A stretch of DNA of 38,287 bases from Planctomycetaceae bacterium (GCA_020426485.1 JAGQPY010000009.1:1-38287); one strand, 5' to 3'; positions 16,940 to 26,256 are shown, counted from the stretch's first letter. The notes: generated by a model from the sequence alone, not told the origin. Program-made: numbers and translations.

Positions 16940-16986
16940 AAGAACCCCTGACAAGGGCTTCGCCCCTGACCTATTGGCGTGGAATG
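16940..16986 (+). repeat. Dispersed stop-codon element, family S, copy c
   Basis: AACCCCTGACAAGGGCTTCG, then CCCCTGACCTATTGGCGTGG. It lies in the leader of DUF805 paralogue 2, in opposite orientation to that gene, so here it is not at a stop codon. Confidence 0.75.
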
Positions 16987-17123
16987 TGCCTGGGCCGACA
17001 CGTGCCCGTTGGTCGTGGTGAAAACCTGGCTCAAATGCAACAACTTTTCTGCAACAAGCGTAGCGAACGATACCCTGATGAACCGCAAGCATCCCGAAGG
17101 GTGATGACCACCGCAGCCGAACC

Positions 17124-18335
17124 TTACGCCGATGGCGAAACATACAAACGCAGTGCTATCGCAAAAACGCTGAGCACAATGATCAACAGGCTGAGCGATC
17201 GTCGGAAGGAAGAGCTTTCCCGTGTGGCCTCCGGTGCCGTACGCCCTTCGATCCGAGGTTGCGGTTCAGAGCTGGATGCCGAACCGCTGTTTCGCCCCGC
17301 AGGGATTTCAACCAGCGCTGCCGAATTTGAAGGTTCGGTTTCGGATGACTGACGCAGGCCAGGATTGGCAGCGGCGGGATCAGGACGAGGACCTTCGTCG
17401 AAAAGCTGTTCGTCCCAGGCTGCCGTCATCAGCAGATCGAATCCCGGATTGCGTTCCTTCACCTGGCAGGAACAGGCTCCACACAGGAACAAGGTCAGGT
17501 CTTCCACCAAACGTTCGTTCAGCCGATCCGCCGGAATCACCTCCAGCGCTCGCCCGCGTCCAAAGATCGGTATGACCAGTGGCGTTCCGTTTTTCAGGGC
17601 CTCAGGTTCGAAGCCCTGAAACAGATTCAGCAGAAATCCTTCCTGAGCATCATCGGGGTCGACCTCCATGACCGTAAATCTCATCAGCAATGGAATATCG
17701 GAAAACAGTTCCGAACCGGGCAAACCAATGCCTTCCGGCAGAGGCACGTTTTGCCCCAGTTCAGCCAGCTTCTTCCGCAGCAAACCGGTCACCTCTTTGT
17801 TGCGATCTGAATCGGTCGATCTGACCACCAGCCAGACCACGGCATCACCGGACAGCAGGCGATCACTGAGTTCGCCCCGCAGCGGTGATGTGAGCAGCGG
17901 AATCTGTGCGGCTTCGTGAAGTGTTCCCTGCCATGCATTGATCGGTCGTCCGGCCGCCTGCTGACGGATCACAACCCACGGCAACGGAACGTTTTGCTGT
18001 TTGAGCTGATCACACAACAGGCTCGCAGAATCATCCGGGCTTGTGCTGACGTCCACCAAACGAAACGTTGCATTCACCGAAGACGAATCTGTGTCGATGG
18101 CCTGCGGCGAAGCATCTGAAAATGATGACAAAGAACTTTGCTGCAGGTGAGTCAGTTCCTGTTGCTGCTGACCGGTCAACGGCCCCTGATGAAATACGAT
18201 GACTTCGCAGGAATCCGGAGTCCACCGTTCCAGCGCGTAGCGAAACACGGGAACATTGCAGGCCATGGCACTGCTGCTGAAACAACACATCAGCAGCAAT
18301 GCCATGCAGGACCTCATCCGCACGTCACTGGTCAT
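17124..18335 (-). CDS. Exported protein with C-terminal membrane anchor, unknown function
   Basis: About 403 residues. A signal peptide (MALLLMCCFSSSAMA) ends at Cys, followed by NVPVFRYALERWTPDSCEV, a start I associate with a planctomycete-restricted family but cannot name. The middle has a possible thioredoxin-like or sensor fold (LLCDQLKQQNVPLPWVVIRQ, GDAVVWLVVRS) and a cysteine-rich spot (FLCGACSCQV). A low-complexity Ser/Pro/Glu linker leads to a single C-terminal helix (SLLIIVLSVFAIALRLYV). Topology suggests a periplasmic domain anchored to the inner membrane. The frame is open to 18380; I chose ATG 18335, while the ATG codons at 18317 and 18305 remain possible. The downstream neighbours on the same strand are the DUF805 pair, and the 1304-residue gene is upstream. 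Confidence 0.75.
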   Translation of the reverse strand: MTSDVRMRSCMALLLMCCFSSSAMACNVPVFRYALERWTPDSCEVIVFHQGPLTGQQQQELTHLQQSSLSSFSDASPQAIDTDSSSVNATFRLVDVSTSPDDSASLLCDQLKQQNVPLPWVVIRQQAAGRPINAWQGTLHEAAQIPLLTSPLRGELSDRLLSGDAVVWLVVRSTDSDRNKEVTGLLRKKLAELGQNVPLPEGIGLPGSELFSDIPLLMRFTVMEVDPDDAQEGFLLNLFQGFEPEALKNGTPLVIPIFGRGRALEVIPADRLNERLVEDLTLFLCGACSCQVKERNPGFDLLMTAAWDEQLFDEGPRPDPAAANPGLRQSSETEPSNSAALVEIPAGRNSGSASSSEPQPRIEGRTAPEATRESSSFRRSLSLLIIVLSVFAIALRLYVSPSA

Positions 18336-18405
18336 GTTTGACGTCACCCTTTCAACGCCCGTCACACTGAATTCGAACACTGATATCTCCGGGCGTCTCT
18401 GAACG

Positions 18406-21400
18406 CTAGTTCTTCCCGAAACACATCACCTGGCCGTCCAGCGTCGACAGGAACAGCCGTCCGTTGGCTCCGGACAATCCGTCCCAAGCCGGCAGAGTTC
18501 CCAGTTGTTCAGTGTGTTCGATTTCTCCGGAATCGATGTTCACCGCCAGTAACTGGCCGCCGGTTTTGCCTTCGATGGCATCGTCCTGCTGCTTCAGCAG
18601 GTTCTGCACTTCGGCGTCACGTTCCGTCAGTTTCTGGAAGGTGGATTCTTCATCTATGATGTCCGGAGGGCCGACGATGAACAGGTTCTGACCGGCCAGC
18701 ACCATGGCTCGCACGTAGATTGGCACGTCCTTCGTCCACTTCGGCTGCACCAGACTTTCGCCGGGCTTCTGAGTGCTGTTGTCGCCTTTGCCTTTGGCGG
18801 CGTTGCGGCGATTGCCGGACGTGAACTGCATGCCCTGACCGACTTTACCTTCAAACGGCTTGCCGCCGTTGATGGTGCCGTCGTGACGGTGAGTCGAAAT
18901 GTCACGAGCGGTTCCGTCGTCGAAGCCGACCACCAGAACCGGGTCCGGTGCGATTTCATCACCGTTGCTGAATCGTTTTTCCACCTGTTCATCGGCTGCA
19001 GCGCTGAAGTACAGTCGCACCTCGTCGATGACTCCACCGAAGGGATTTGGAGATTCGTAGTTGCCGACGGATGTCCCGTCATCACCGCCGACTTCCAGCC
19101 CCTGAGCCGGATCGTTGTTGATCAGGCCCGGAGCTTCGCCGTCAGCTACTTTTTCGCCGTCGACATAAAGTCGCATCTGTTTGTCGGCCGTCAGAACTCC
19201 CACCACATGATGCCAGCCGCCGACCAGTCGACGTCCGCCTGTGATGGTTTTCAGTTCGTTCTTTGAACGAATATGAAACTCGGCTCGACCCCCTTCAACG
19301 GTCAGTGCGAAACCGTCCGTCGGTCCACCGCGAGCAATGATGGTGCCCTTGGGTTTGGTGGTCGACATCCATGCTTCGACCGTCAGAGCCTTACCGGACG
19401 GGTCCAGACCCGGGGGTTTGCCGAAGCTGACAAACGGTCCGGCTGCTGCCGCGCCACCGCCACCTTTCTTGAGGAATCCGTCCGGGATTTCCGGAGGCTC
19501 AGGCGGGGCCGCAAACAGCTGGTGTTCGAGAGTCGTCGTCCAGCGCAGGTATTCGGGTTTGCGGCCATAGCCGTACACATAACCATCGCCGTTGACCATG
19601 ATGCGGCCCGACGGAGCAAACCGACCGGCCTGATAATAGCCGCCGTGACCGCCCGCGAAACTCTGTCCCAGAACCCAGTACGACCGATGGAACCACGAAT
19701 CGTCCAGATAGCCCATCGGAGCAAACAAGTGAGCACCTTCCCCGCGCTGTTTGGAGGCCTGAGTGGCAAAGTCACCGCTGTTGGGGCCGATTTCCAGTCG
19801 ATTGCCTTCGAAGTCAAACTTCTGTGACTTCATATACACAAACTTGTCATCAGCGCTCAGGATGTCCGGCAGTCCGACGGGCATCTGCAGAATCTGCAAA
19901 ACTTCCTGCAGGTTGTTTCCCGTGGCCGGGTTGGTGTGATCCATGATGGTTTCAGAAATCTTCTTTCCGGTCTGCAGGTCCAGCCGCAGCAGTCGCAGTC
20001 CGCCGTCCAGAAAGTTCGACCGACCGGCGACGGTGTAAATGACATTGTCACGAATCAGCACGCTGCCGTGGACGGGCCACAGAGACTCCAGCTGTTCAAA
20101 CGCCATCGTGCGACGATCCAGCGGTGCGGCTCGATACTTCCACGCCAACGCGCCGTCGGCCGCGTTCAGGTTGTAGACCCATCCATCCGCTCCGCCAAAG
20201 ACGACTCGACCGCGACTGACCGTCGGCGGCGAATCAATGCGGGCTCCGGCGGTGAACGTCCACTTCTGTTGGCCGCTGATTTCGTCCAGAGCAAACAGTG
20301 TGTGTGTGTCAATCTGAGCCACATAAACCGTTCCGGCCGCAATCACGGGAGACGTCAGTCGTCCACCCAGTTTCACGGTCCACTGTTTGGCGACTTCTGC
20401 TTCAATCGGCCTGGTCGTGGTCCCGCTGCGCTGCTGGTCGCCGCGATAGGTCGGCCAGTCGTCAGCACCGGTCGCATCAGCTGCGGCCAGCGCGGTGTCG
20501 AAAGCGGGACCTTTCTGCAGTCGGCCTTCTTCCGGAATCGTTCCGGGAACCGGTCGAGTCGCCGCAGCCGGGGCCAGAGCATTGAAGCCGAACAGCTTGG
20601 CTTCCGGATAACAGGCACAGTTGTGCGGCGGAGCGTACGTCAGTCCGTTGCAGGGCATCACGCCGTACAAACAGCCTCCGCGGACCCAGTGATGAATGTC
20701 CCAATGCTCTTTTTCCGGATCGACAAATTCAATGCCGGTGCGAGAAGGCATCAGAAAGTTGTCCGTGGCCTTGGCAATGTAGCAGCGGTGATGGAACCAA
20801 TACGTATCGATATCGGGAGCGAATTCCTTTTTCACTTCGCCGGTTCGGGGATCACGACCTGTGAACACGCCCGTGTCTTTGCCGCTGGTCGTGGGGGCAC
20901 ACCACACTAAGTCGTTCAGCACCATCAGGTCCTGAGGCGACTGGTATCCGGAATTCGGATGCTGAGATTCCCACAGCCGCTTTCCGTCGGCGGCGTCCAG
21001 ACTGATCATTTTTCCGTCGCCTCCGGCATACAATACGACGTCGTTCCATGCCACCAGTCGCGGACCAAAGTTGAACGTGAACGACTGCCGGCGCGTCACG
21101 GGATCACTGGTCCATGTGGCTTCGCCGGAGTTCTGATGAACGGCCACGATGTGTTCGCCGTCGTGGTAGTAAACGTGATCGCCCTGAGCCGCCAGAGTCA
21201 GCGGTGAAATCTTTGACTGTTTGGCCCACAGTTGTTTTCCGGTCTCGGCGTCGAACGCCATCAGAACTCGCGGTTCTTCGTTCCAGAACATTTCACGAGC
21301 ATCCGCCTGATCACCGACTCGTCCGTGAACCGGAGCGTAATCGGCCAGTTCCGCTTTGCCCTTGCGAACCACCAGAAACAGCAGACCGTTGACGTGAATG

Positions 21401-22320
21401 ATTTCTTCCGTTGCGTCACTGCCTTCGTAGGTTCGCAGTGTTTCTCCGGTTTTTGCATCCAGAGCCATCGTTGGAGCATCGTATCCCAGCGTGGCAAACA
21501 CCGTGTCTTCGTTCGATACCAGTCGCCGCGACAACTGACTGGGCCCGCTCTTCAGCGGCCACAGGTGTGACTGCCAGTCCGGAATATCGCGCTTCCACAG
21601 AACCGTGCCGTTGAACGCATCGCGAGCAATCAGTTTCCACTTCGGCGGCAACTGAATGGAGATGCGACTGCCTTCATCCATGATGTAGAACATGCGTCCG
21701 CCGGTGGACACCAGAGCACTCATGCTGGCCATGCGGTCGTGATGACGTGACCAGCGAGGACTGCCGACCCACTGCAGATGTCGCGGCGGTCCGACAACGT
21801 CATCGTGAGCCACCGAGTTACCACTGGCGTCGTGCAGATAGTGTGACCATTCGTCGATGTTGTCCGGTCGCGGCTTCACCACCTTCTGCCATGAACCATC
21901 GGCGGCTTTGATCATCGCCACGCCGTTCGGCACCAGAACTCGCAGAACTTCTTCCTGCGAAATTCCGCTCTGGCCATCCGCCACCAGCAGATTGACCAGA
22001 TTGTCAACATACGGCAGGTCGTTTCCGGAAAGTTCCGTCACTGAAACATCGCCGTAAACACCGGCCTGCTGAATCGTCTGCCGAGCCGCCTGGACATTGG
22101 CCGCATCGCGATCCAGTCCGTGAATCTGAGTCGCATCGTTCTGCTTCAGGGCCGCGGTCAGTTTGCCGTCGCCACAGTTCAGGTGAACGATGAAGCCTCC
22201 GGAAAACCCCGATTCCTTCAGAATCGATGTGGCATCCGTAGCCGCGTCGCCCAGAGCGATCACGGAGGAATTCGACGCAAGCACCGCGATGAACATCGCA
22301 ACCAGACTCATTCGACCCAT
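18406..22320 (-). CDS. Exported methyltransferase-like / PQQ-like propeller / LamG protein
   Basis: A 1304-residue protein. A signal peptide (residues 1-23) is followed by a class I methyltransferase-like domain (about 36-140): VHLNCGDGKLTAAL resembles motif I, HGLDRDAANVQAAR motif II, and VLRVLVPNGVAMIKAADG the strand 5-6 region. A long PQQ-like propeller spans about 175-930, with blades such as DAFNGTVLWKRD, DAKTGETLRTY, DAETGKQLWAKQ, DAADGKRLWESQ, DEISGQQKWTFT and NAADGALAWKYR. Residues 975-1115 look like a LamG/concanavalin domain (ALTVEAWMSTT, GWHHVVGVLTADKQMRLYVD, GGVIDEVRLYFSA). A last blade closes the chain (LSTLDGQVMCFGKN). SAM should be absent outside the cytoplasm, so the methyltransferase fold is probably used for binding or structure. 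Polysaccharide or surface binding is inference. Confidence 0.85.
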   Translation of the reverse strand: MGRMSLVAMFIAVLASNSSVIALGDAATDATSILKESGFSGGFIVHLNCGDGKLTAALKQNDATQIHGLDRDAANVQAARQTIQQAGVYGDVSVTELSGNDLPYVDNLVNLLVADGQSGISQEEVLRVLVPNGVAMIKAADGSWQKVVKPRPDNIDEWSHYLHDASGNSVAHDDVVGPPRHLQWVGSPRWSRHHDRMASMSALVSTGGRMFYIMDEGSRISIQLPPKWKLIARDAFNGTVLWKRDIPDWQSHLWPLKSGPSQLSRRLVSNEDTVFATLGYDAPTMALDAKTGETLRTYEGSDATEEIIHVNGLLFLVVRKGKAELADYAPVHGRVGDQADAREMFWNEEPRVLMAFDAETGKQLWAKQSKISPLTLAAQGDHVYYHDGEHIVAVHQNSGEATWTSDPVTRRQSFTFNFGPRLVAWNDVVLYAGGDGKMISLDAADGKRLWESQHPNSGYQSPQDLMVLNDLVWCAPTTSGKDTGVFTGRDPRTGEVKKEFAPDIDTYWFHHRCYIAKATDNFLMPSRTGIEFVDPEKEHWDIHHWVRGGCLYGVMPCNGLTYAPPHNCACYPEAKLFGFNALAPAAATRPVPGTIPEEGRLQKGPAFDTALAAADATGADDWPTYRGDQQRSGTTTRPIEAEVAKQWTVKLGGRLTSPVIAAGTVYVAQIDTHTLFALDEISGQQKWTFTAGARIDSPPTVSRGRVVFGGADGWVYNLNAADGALAWKYRAAPLDRRTMAFEQLESLWPVHGSVLIRDNVIYTVAGRSNFLDGGLRLLRLDLQTGKKISETIMDHTNPATGNNLQEVLQILQMPVGLPDILSADDKFVYMKSQKFDFEGNRLEIGPNSGDFATQASKQRGEGAHLFAPMGYLDDSWFHRSYWVLGQSFAGGHGGYYQAGRFAPSGRIMVNGDGYVYGYGRKPEYLRWTTTLEHQLFAAPPEPPEIPDGFLKKGGGGAAAAGPFVSFGKPPGLDPSGKALTVEAWMSTTKPKGTIIARGGPTDGFALTVEGGRAEFHIRSKNELKTITGGRRLVGGWHHVVGVLTADKQMRLYVDGEKVADGEAPGLINNDPAQGLEVGGDDGTSVGNYESPNPFGGVIDEVRLYFSAAADEQVEKRFSNGDEIAPDPVLVVGFDDGTARDISTHRHDGTINGGKPFEGKVGQGMQFTSGNRRNAAKGKGDNSTQKPGESLVQPKWTKDVPIYVRAMVLAGQNLFIVGPPDIIDEESTFQKLTERDAEVQNLLKQQDDAIEGKTGGQLLAVNIDSGEIEHTEQLGTLPAWDGLSGANGRLFLSTLDGQVMCFGKN

Positions 22321-22743
22321 GCTGAATCTCCAAAAGACGACTGTTTCACTGATGTTTCGACTTCACCGTGTGTCAACGTCACGGTGTTTCGCCGCGTCCG
22401 TTTCTGATGTGACTCTGATCCGCGGTTCTGGCAGAGAAAGTGGCTTTTCACTGAGGCCGGAAAGCTCCGACCGAGTGCTCAAACACGCATTCGACAAACG
22501 GAATCCCGGGGTCAACGGATCGTGCATCGGTTCAGCATCCTGCGGTGTCACACACCGAAGCAACGAACCACATGTTACCGGGACTTCGGCACTGAAAACA
22601 GCCAGCGCAGACGATTCACGGCCGTAATTCTGACCGGAAGAGTCGTCCGGGTCAGCACGTGGAAGACCGGGGACGGGGGCGGTTGTCAGTTCTTCCGGAA
22701 TCTGCAACGTGGTCCGGCCCGTCGTTTGCACCGCCCGCTTTCA
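22321..22743. other. 423-bp gap, no supported gene
   Basis: Lies between the symporter stop and the start of the 1304-residue gene, both minus strand, and presumably holds the promoter of the latter. One clear inverted repeat is present (22364-22386). Frames that cross the gap have no recognisable product. Confidence 0.5.
22364..22386. promoter_or_regulatory. Inverted repeat upstream of the 1304-residue gene
   Basis: CACCGTG, 9-nt centre, CACGGTG: a perfect 7-bp inverted repeat 44 bp upstream of the start codon. It could be an operator or a leader hairpin. No T-run follows on either strand long enough for a terminator. Confidence 0.4.
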
Positions 22744-24204
22744 TCAGTGATCCGGAGCAGAGTTGACGTCAGTCTGCGACACCAGATGGGACATGAGCTG
22801 GCCAATGGGCCACATCAGAAACGAAGCCACCATCCCCGGAAGCAGTTTGAAGACATCGGCGTCGTAGCCCAGCAGATTCCAGGCAACGACGGCGGTGACT
22901 CCCGCCGTCATCATCAGAATGATGGTCAGCGATGTCAGCGGAACATGCAGCAACCGCAGCATCAACGGCGGTCCGATTCCGGCGCCCAGAGCTGACCATG
23001 CAATCAGCACCAGAGCAAAGACACCCTGGCCGGCAAACAATGCAATCAGCAGAGCGACCAGGGTGACGGCAATTGTGGCCAGTTTTGAAGCGATGTAAGA
23101 ATCTTTCCACTTCGGATTGATGTCCTGCGTGATGGCTCCCGAGCACACCAGAATCTGTGAATCCGCCGTCGACATCGTTGCGGAAAACAGTCCGGCCAGA
23201 GTCAGCCCGATCAGAAGTTCGGGAAGCAGCCGTCGAGCCATCTCCGGCATCGCCAGCTCCGTGGCCTGTGCGACGCTCTGACCGGTGGCCTCCGCCGTGG
23301 TCAGCAGATCCGGCATCAGGGCTCGCGCGTAGAGTCCGACGGAAATGCTGGCAAGAAAGAACGGAATGAACCACGCAAAGTAAATCTGTCGAGCTCGACG
23401 GATTTCGTCGACCGACCGAATCGTCATGAAGCGAACCAGAATGTGAGGCTGCCCGATGGCACCGAATCCGCCAAAAGCCATGCCCAGCAGATACAACGCA
23501 AAGCCGAATTTCAGATTGCGAGGAATCGGGTCAACCAGTTGAGGATCCTGCGCTTTCAGGTTTTCCCAGACATCCATGGGTGAACCCACTTGAAGGCCGG
23601 CGGCGATCAAGAGTGTGGCCATGGCTCCCAGCATGACGACGGATTGAGCCGCATCGGTCCAGATGGACGCTCGAATGCCTCCGGAAAAACAATACACCAC
23701 CACGATGATGGCTCCGATGACGGCTCCCAGTCGTGGGTCCCAGCCGAACAGAGTCTGCAGAGCCGTGCTTCCCGCCTTGAGTTGTGCGGCGGCGTAAACG
23801 CCCAGAAGAATGAAGGTCAGCAGTCCCGCCAGTACGACAATGATGCGGCGAGGCCCGTTTTCGTCTCGCCCCAGCAGAGCCGGAATCGTGCTGGCATCGT
23901 CGGTTTCTGAGTGCTCGCGAACACGCGGGTGAACGGTCAGCCAGGCCACCAGATCACCGGCCACCCAGCCCACCATCATCCACACCGATTCAATGCCCAC
24001 TCGGTAGGTGTAAGCAATTTGCCCAATGAACATGAACCCGCTGTTGTTCGTGGCCACGGCAGACAGCGCGGCCAGCCACGGCGGAATGCTGCGACCAGCC
24101 AGCAGATAATCCTGAGTGGTGCTTCGACTGCGACGGGCTGACGAAACCCCGATGACCACAAAGATCAGTAGAAACACTAGAAAACTTGCAATCACCGTTG
24201 TCAT
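22744..24204 (-). CDS. Sodium:solute symporter (SSS/PutP family)
   Basis: A 486-residue membrane protein with 12-13 helices of the SSS family. Conserved pieces: DYLLAGRSIPPWLAALSAVATNNSGFMFIG, here read as ST-rich helix 1, YCFSGGIRASIWTDAAQSVVM, FGGFGAIGQPHILVRFMTI, and LAGLFSATMSTADSQILVCSGAI with the Na+-site Ser/Thr residues. It is closest in pattern to Na+/proline symporters. It is transcribed away from ectA across a shared 200-bp region, so an osmolyte substrate (proline, ectoine or hydroxyectoine) is a reasonable inference; SSS transporters occur beside some other ectoine clusters. The frame extends to a TTG at 24213; ATG 24204 is preferred. Confidence 0.88.
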   Translation of the reverse strand: MTTVIASFLVFLLIFVVIGVSSARRSRSTTQDYLLAGRSIPPWLAALSAVATNNSGFMFIGQIAYTYRVGIESVWMMVGWVAGDLVAWLTVHPRVREHSETDDASTIPALLGRDENGPRRIIVVLAGLLTFILLGVYAAAQLKAGSTALQTLFGWDPRLGAVIGAIIVVVYCFSGGIRASIWTDAAQSVVMLGAMATLLIAAGLQVGSPMDVWENLKAQDPQLVDPIPRNLKFGFALYLLGMAFGGFGAIGQPHILVRFMTIRSVDEIRRARQIYFAWFIPFFLASISVGLYARALMPDLLTTAEATGQSVAQATELAMPEMARRLLPELLIGLTLAGLFSATMSTADSQILVCSGAITQDINPKWKDSYIASKLATIAVTLVALLIALFAGQGVFALVLIAWSALGAGIGPPLMLRLLHVPLTSLTIILMMTAGVTAVVAWNLLGYDADVFKLLPGMVASFLMWPIGQLMSHLVSQTDVNSAPDH

Positions 24205-24287
24205 GGAGGGCAACTTTTTCCCGATCGGGGTTGACCCCGTTGACGTTCACCTTATGATTTCAACCACAATTATTGCTGCGCTAACTA

Positions 24288-24299
24288 TTTCAATTGAAA
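24288..24299. promoter_or_regulatory. Perfect palindrome in the symporter-ectA divergent region
   Basis: TTTCAATTGAAA is a perfect 12-bp palindrome in the most AT-rich part of the divergent gap (24205-24412). A further TTTCAA half-site lies at 24258-24263. MarR-type regulators bind such palindromes, and one is encoded at the end of the ectoine operon, so this is a candidate operator. TTGAAA inside it could also be a -35 element. Sequence inspection only. Confidence 0.4.
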
Positions 24300-24412
24300 C
24301 CACTTTCCGTGTCAATCATGAAGTCGCAGGGTGCTCATTGATTCCATAGTGAAAGCGATGGGCTGAAAAAGACTCCTGACCCCCTTTCTCCTTTCTTCAA
24401 GAGCAACAGAGT

Positions 24413-24931
24413 TTGAGTCCGAACGAAACCATCACGTATCGACCGCCGACGGTTGAGGATGCGTCGGGAATCTGGCGTTTGGTTCGCGACTCCGGAGTTC
24501 TGGACTGCAACTCAGCGTACGTCTACCTGCTGCTGTGCCGTGACTTCGCGAAGACATGTCTGGTTGCCACCGTCGGATCCATAATTGTTGGTTTCGTGAC
24601 CGGCTATCGGCGGCCGGAGAATTCGCGAACGCTGTTTGTGTGGCAAATTGGTGTGGCTGCAGATTGGCGGGGTCGTCGAATCGGCAGCGCTTTACTGGAC
24701 CGTGTCGTGCAGCGAGCACGCGCCGAAACGCCGGTCGATTTCGTCGAAGCCACTGTTGCGGCGGACAATCCGGCTTCCCGAAAGTTGTTTCAGAGCCTTG
24801 CCTCAGCCATGCATGTCCCCCTGCATGAAAGCGCGGCGGATGGTTTTTCGGCGGAACTGTTTCCCGACGGACAGCATGCCGCAGAGCCAATCATTCGACT
24901 GGGACCGTTCCCGCCGTCAACCGCTGTTTGA
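24413..24931 (+). CDS. ectA: L-2,4-diaminobutyrate N-acetyltransferase
   Basis: A 172-residue GNAT enzyme that acetylates L-2,4-diaminobutyrate to N-gamma-acetyl-diaminobutyrate, the second step of ectoine synthesis. EctA signature segments are present: YRPPTVEDASGIWRLVRDSG, LDCNSAYVYLLLCRDF and the acetyl-CoA loop ADWRGRRIGSALLDRV. The start is TTG at 24413: an in-frame TGA at 24377 and no ATG between leave no better choice, and the ribosome site is weak. A poorly initiated first gene may limit pathway output. ectB follows after 62 bp. Confidence 0.93.
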   Translation: MSPNETITYRPPTVEDASGIWRLVRDSGVLDCNSAYVYLLLCRDFAKTCLVATVGSIIVGFVTGYRRPENSRTLFVWQIGVAADWRGRRIGSALLDRVVQRARAETPVDFVEATVAADNPASRKLFQSLASAMHVPLHESAADGFSAELFPDGQHAAEPIIRLGPFPPSTAV

Positions 24932-24993
24932 GTCAGCGGACCTCCGCGACTCCTCACCTTCTACGTTTCCTTCCCATACAGCAAAGCTGGTCT

Positions 24994-26256
24994 ATGAAAA
25001 TCTTCGAAGAACTTGAAAGCCAGGTGCGAGGCTACTGTCGCTCCTTTCCCACAATCTTTCGCACGGCCCGAGGCGCGCGACAATGGAATGAATCCGGCGA
25101 TTCCTACATCGACTTCTTCGCCGGAGCAGGCGCGTTGAATTACGGGCACAATCATCCGGTGCTGAAGCAGGCCCTGATTGACTATCTGATGCAGGACGGC
25201 GTCGTTCATGCTCTGGACATGGCAACCAGCGCCAAGCAGGAATTTCTAACCACATTTCGAGACATCGTGCTGAAGCCGCGGGACATGGACTACAAGATCA
25301 TGTTTCCGGGGCCGACCGGGACAAACGCCGTGGAGGCCGCTCTGAAGCTGGCTCGCAAAGTCACCGGCCGTCACAACGTGGTTTCGTTCACCAACGGATT
25401 TCACGGCATGACATTGGGATCTCTGGCTCTGACCGGCAACGGCGGTAAGCGAGCCGGCGCCGGTGTTCCGCTGAATCATGTGTCGCATATGCCCTATTGC
25501 GACTATCTGGGAACAGATGCCGACACTATCGATGCGTTGAAACGGTTCCTGGAAGATTCCAGCAGCGGCATGGATCTGCCGGCCGCCTTCATTCTGGAAA
25601 CCGTTCAGGCCGAAGGTGGCGTCAACGTGGCGACTCGCGGATGGCTGCAGTCACTGGTCCGTCTGGCTCGACAATACGACGTCCTGGTCATCATTGATGA
25701 CATTCAGGTGGGTTGTGGCAGGACGGGTCCGTACTTCAGTTTCGAACCATTCGATCTGGATCCGGATATTGTTTGCCTGTCCAAGTCGTTGTCGGGATTT
25801 GGCCTGCCTCTGTCGTTGACGCTGATGAAGCCGAAATATGACGCATTCAGCCCGGGTGAGCACAATGGAACGTTTCGAGGCCACAACGCGGCTTTTGTTA
25901 CGGCCACCGCGGCTCTGAAGGAATTCTGGGCGGACGACATACTTCATCGGAAAGTTCACCGCGATGCACGGATTGTTCGTGATGCTCTGCTGGACATCGC
26001 GTCGGAATGTGATGCCGAGGTTCGAGGTCGTGGCATGATTCAGGGAATTCGCTTTGAGAACCCTGCCATCGCCGCCGCCGTATCGCGGGAAGCCTTCCAG
26101 CGGGGGCTGATCATCGAAACGGCCGGTCCGAACGATGAGGTGATCAAGACTCTGCCACCGCTGACGATTTCGGAGGCCGAACTTTCCGAAGGGCTCTCGA
26201 TCCTGGCCGACAGCACAGCCGCCGTTCTTTCAAAGCCGGCACTGGTTCTGAATTGA
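24994..26256 (+). CDS. ectB: L-2,4-diaminobutyrate transaminase
   Basis: A 420-residue class III PLP aminotransferase that converts L-aspartate-4-semialdehyde, with glutamate as donor, to L-2,4-diaminobutyrate. Visible: FPGPTGTNAVEAALKLARK (phosphate-binding region), SFTNGFHGMTLGSLALTGN, the PLP Asp in VIIDDIQVGCGRTG, and the Schiff-base Lys264 in CLSKSLSGFGLP. Length matches known EctB proteins. The frame is open from a TTG overlapping the ectA stop (24928), but the EctB family begins at ATG 24994 (MKIFEELESQVRGYCR). ectC follows after 82 bp. Confidence 0.95.
   Translation: MKIFEELESQVRGYCRSFPTIFRTARGARQWNESGDSYIDFFAGAGALNYGHNHPVLKQALIDYLMQDGVVHALDMATSAKQEFLTTFRDIVLKPRDMDYKIMFPGPTGTNAVEAALKLARKVTGRHNVVSFTNGFHGMTLGSLALTGNGGKRAGAGVPLNHVSHMPYCDYLGTDADTIDALKRFLEDSSSGMDLPAAFILETVQAEGGVNVATRGWLQSLVRLARQYDVLVIIDDIQVGCGRTGPYFSFEPFDLDPDIVCLSKSLSGFGLPLSLTLMKPKYDAFSPGEHNGTFRGHNAAFVTATAALKEFWADDILHRKVHRDARIVRDALLDIASECDAEVRGRGMIQGIRFENPAIAAAVSREAFQRGLIIETAGPNDEVIKTLPPLTISEAELSEGLSILADSTAAVLSKPALVLN

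Noticed and set aside
16912..17088. Extended N-terminus of DUF805 paralogue 2
   Set aside because: It crosses a family S repeat; the paralogue aligns only from ATG 16911, which has GAGGAG upstream.
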